A stretch of DNA of 64,000 nt from Drosophila persimilis. Taxonomy: Eukaryota; Arthropoda; Insecta; Diptera; Drosophilidae. How positions within the stretch are numbered: the stretch's first letter is position 1; the number at the start of each line of letters is the position of its first letter. The DNA lies in the NCBI RefSeq assembly GCF_003286085.1, contig NW_020825340.1, forward strand, positions 1,674,001-1,738,000, written 5' to 3'. A model generated the notes under the pieces. The model was not told where the DNA came from. It was given only the letters and a program-made list of their open reading frames with translations, and did no database searches. Shown here one piece after another: positions 61,834 through 64,000 of this stretch. The position numbers and the translations under genes were made by a program.

Positions 61834-61912
61834 GAAAATATATCTATTAATTACGTTTTAAAACAGTTTAGGACCTCGTTTGAGAGCTCGACGTGTGACG
61901 TTTTTGTAGTAT

Positions 61913-61944
61913 CACTAACCATACAGTATACTGTATGGTTAGTG
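61913..61944. repeat. 32-bp perfect palindrome
   Basis: CACTAACCATACAGTA followed immediately by its exact reverse complement. It lies 174 bp upstream of the BTB gene start. Confidence 0.95.
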
Positions 61945-61980
61945 GTAGTATGAACTGGCAAATCTACATATGTATATACT

Positions 61981-62045
61981 GTATGTTTAGTGATGAGACG
62001 GTATATTTATACAGTATGGTTAGTGATGAGACAGTATATTTGGGT
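61981..62045. repeat. Two direct copies of a 31-bp repeat derived from the palindrome arm
   Basis: 61981-62010 and 62015-62045 share GTATGNTTAGTGATGAGACN followed by GTATATTT. Their first 13 bases resemble the right arm of the palindrome at 61913-61944, so the unit was reiterated here. Confidence 0.8.
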
Positions 62046-62060
62046 ATATTCGGTCAGCAC
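62041..62060 (+). promoter_or_regulatory. Possible core promoter of the BTB gene
   Basis: GGGTATATTCGGTCAGCACA combines a Motif-7-like GGTATATT with a diverged Motif-1-like GGTCAGCAC, 58 bp before the ATG. The spacing is short but fits a compact 5' UTR. Confidence 0.35.
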
Positions 62061-62117
62061 AGCTCTTCGAGTGCTATTGTTGCTGTTTTGGCTGAGCTTC
62101 TGTTATTGGGAGAGACA

Positions 62118-63115
62118 ATGGAGGAATGGTAAGCTCGTGCAGGGCCAAAAATATAAATGGGCTGTCAACACACGTATGAATCTTGTTCCGCAGGCTAGCC
62201 AGCGCCTTTAAGAACCTGATCGTAGAGGAGGACTTCGCGGACTGTTGCGTGATTGTCGAGTTGAAACGATTCAAATGCCATAAGATGATTCTAGGACTCG
62301 CCTCGGACTTTTTCAAGCGCGGATTCCAATCCGACTTCGCGGAAGCTGCTTCCGGAGAGCTTTGGCTGTCCGACACTACTGCAAAAACGTTCGAAAAGTT
62401 CCGTCTCTTTGCGTACACATACGATAAGAAGGCCGTCGCTAGCTACGACAATGGGGAGCTCATCAAATTGTTGGACTGCGCCACCATTTACCTGGTACCA
62501 ACTTTAGCATCCGTCTGCATGGATATTATCAAGCAAAGAATACCAAAAATGAAGTATCCCGACCTGCTGAAGGTGTTTGAGTATGGGCATCACATTACCA
62601 ACGAGGATTTAATCAAGGAAACGTCCCAAGCCCTGCGTTGCCTTCGCGGGCCTGTACCTGTTGAGGTTTATCAGCTGGGATCCGACGTATTCAGGGAATT
62701 CATCAAATTACTTTCCCTGTCGGAAATCATTCGTTTTGAGACTATTGAAAAATATGTTGCCATGTACGGCTTTGTCTCCCTTTGCGAGTTTAAATGGCAG
62801 TTCAAAGGCCTATCCTCCCAGTCCAATGAAAAAACCGATGCATACGCCAACGAGAATCCATTCAAAATCGAGAAGAGCGACATTGAATCGGACAAAGGTA
62901 CAGACCAAGAGCCAAAGCGACATAAGGTCAATAACGAATATGTCAAAGATCTTTTGACTTATGTGAAATATGAAAATATGAATGTCCACGAATTTTACGA
63001 GGGCCCCGGCAAATCCAGGCTACTGACCCTTGAATCCAAATATGATTTGTTATATAAGATCGCAGCGAAGGAATGTAAACCTAGAATAGTACGCATGCCA
63101 TTCCATATCCAATAA
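62118..63115 (+). CDS. BTB/POZ domain protein
   Basis: Two exons, 62118-62128 and 62194-63115; 933 nt, 310 aa. The 11-nt first coding exon (atg gag gaa tg|GTAAGC) joins acceptor ttccgcag to give MEEWLASAFKNL. Residues about 13-110 form a BTB fold: DFADCCVIVELKRFKCHKMILGLASDFF carries the classic D-C/V-x-V...F.CHK..L...S.FF pattern, followed by LWLSDTTAKTFEKFRLFAYT and the ELIKLLDCATIYLVPTLASVC helices. A BACK-like helical region follows (about 115-200), then a charged tail. No Kelch repeats, MATH domain or zinc fingers are seen. BTB proteins often act as Cullin-3 adaptors or dimeric regulators; the partner is unknown. No clear one-to-one orthologue is recalled, so this may be a lineage-specific member of the small fly BTB set. 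Confidence 0.85.
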
Positions 63116-63199
63116 AATCAGAGAAAAATCATTTGATTTTTGTTTCTTTAATACACAATATGTCCAAACACTTAAATGGGATTTTCTTCATTAATAAGA

Positions 63200-63205
63200 A
63201 ATAAA
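63200..63205 (+). terminator. Candidate polyadenylation signal of the BTB gene
   Basis: AATAAA 85 bp after the BTB stop codon. Confidence 0.6.
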
Positions 63206-63222
63206 GTGCAATCGTTCCTCCG

Positions 63223-63240
63223 TACATATATATATATACG

Positions 63241-63279
<39 letters not shown>

Positions 63280-63291
63280 CTGTATATATAC
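63223..63291. repeat. TA dinucleotide microsatellite
   Basis: About 69 bp of near-perfect TA repeats with a few single-base interruptions (ACG, TGT, CTG). Confidence 0.9.
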
Positions 63292-64000
63292 TAGATGGTT
63301 TGTATTGTTATTGTATCCGTAAATTTGTAGATATTTTCTTATTAATTTTTCATCATTTTATGTTTTTGCTTTGTATTTTAATGTTTTTAAATCGATATAG
63401 GTAAAGGTATGTAGATAGGTAATAATATTCATTCGCCTGTTTGCTTTTTTGTTTTGTTTGTTACTTGTGTGGTTGGTTGGTTGTCACGTGGTTGTCCCCT
63501 ACTTTATCGCTCCTTGCACAATTCGGTCACATAGCTATAACATCTTAAACATCATAATCATAATCAATCGTATATACTTCTATATAATTTTGTTTGTTTG
63601 CTGTTTTACTTTCGCTTTAAATCTTAATCTAATATTTTACTTAGAGAGTAGCGTCATCGAGCATATTGAATTCGTCAGATCTAGGGGGTTGTAAGGTAAG
63701 GTTAAGTGGTAGCTTGGGGATCTCGAATTTGGAAAAATGTGCATGCCGTTGTACGGATGCACGGCCAACATTCAGAACACAAACAATCTTGCATTGGCTG
63801 GCCGTTCATCAAATATTCCATATCAATTTATACAACTTCTTCGTTCGCGTTCGGGTTTGGTATTTTGTTGGGTTTTTGTTTTTTTTTGCTAGGTTTCTAG
63901 GTTGTTGGATTGGCAAATTCAATATACAAGATGGAGATACTTTTTGTTTTGCTTCTAATCTTCTCTTCACGTGCGCTCCGCTTCGCTCTGCTCTGCTTGC

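Larger units (their letters stand above)
63116..64000. other. Downstream of the BTB gene; AT-rich, possibly a 3' UTR of a gene beyond the window
   Basis: A TA dinucleotide tract covers 63223-63291. After 63400 the + strand is strongly T-rich with TTGTTT runs, as seen in long fly 3' UTRs read on the opposite strand, but no ORF supports a gene. Confidence 0.4.

Overview
The window is animal nuclear DNA from a fly of the genus Drosophila. The evidence is short introns with GT/AG borders, fly-type start contexts, DREF and Motif-1 promoter sequences, dense simple repeats, and recognisable fly orthologues (wntless, Alg10, IRSp53, NaPi-III, Adck5, a GlcAT-P-like glucuronyltransferase). The gene set matches what I recall of Muller element D (3L of D. 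melanogaster). The abundance of microsatellites makes an obscura-group species plausible, but that is an inference.

Layout. 0.6-1.6 kb: the 3' catalytic exons of a GT43 glucuronyltransferase (+), followed by a long 3' UTR/intergenic stretch. 4.4-6.5 kb: an eight-exon MINDY-type gene (-) whose catalytic cysteine is replaced. 7.8-9.7 kb: Adck5, a mitochondrial UbiB-type atypical kinase (-), with a 15-nt first coding exon. 9.8-10.7 kb: two small unrecognised + strand candidates, a 79-aa ORF and a 43-aa predicted secreted peptide. 11.1-12.2 kb: a four-exon DUF4806 gene (-). 12.85-14.6 kb: wntless (+), convergent with Alg10 (-, 15.3-16.7 kb). 17.3-18.1 kb: a GC-rich exon-like cluster and an inverted repeat that I cannot resolve into a gene. 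19.5-32.2 kb: the IRSp53 I-BAR/SH3 gene (-), 11 coding exons with an 8.1-kb first intron. 33.15-33.96 kb: a conserved-looking Cys-cluster protein (+), divergent from IRSp53. 34-52.6 kb: a largely gene-free, repeat-rich interval with one decayed Tc1-like transposon (47.24-48.89 kb). 52.6-54.85 kb: NaPi-III, a PiT phosphate symporter (-), with a possible remote 5' exon near 60.6 kb. 61.4-61.8 kb: a weak two-exon candidate. 62.1-63.1 kb: a BTB-domain gene (+), preceded by a 32-bp perfect palindrome and direct repeats.

The genes do not form an operon or a single system; they are independent housekeeping, trafficking, glycosylation and signalling genes. Two adjacent genes act in the secretory pathway: wls (Wnt export) and Alg10 (N-glycan precursor). 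I found no CRISPR arrays, tRNA or rRNA genes. All exon borders were read by eye from splice signals and frame continuity; each multi-exon CDS below sums to a multiple of three.
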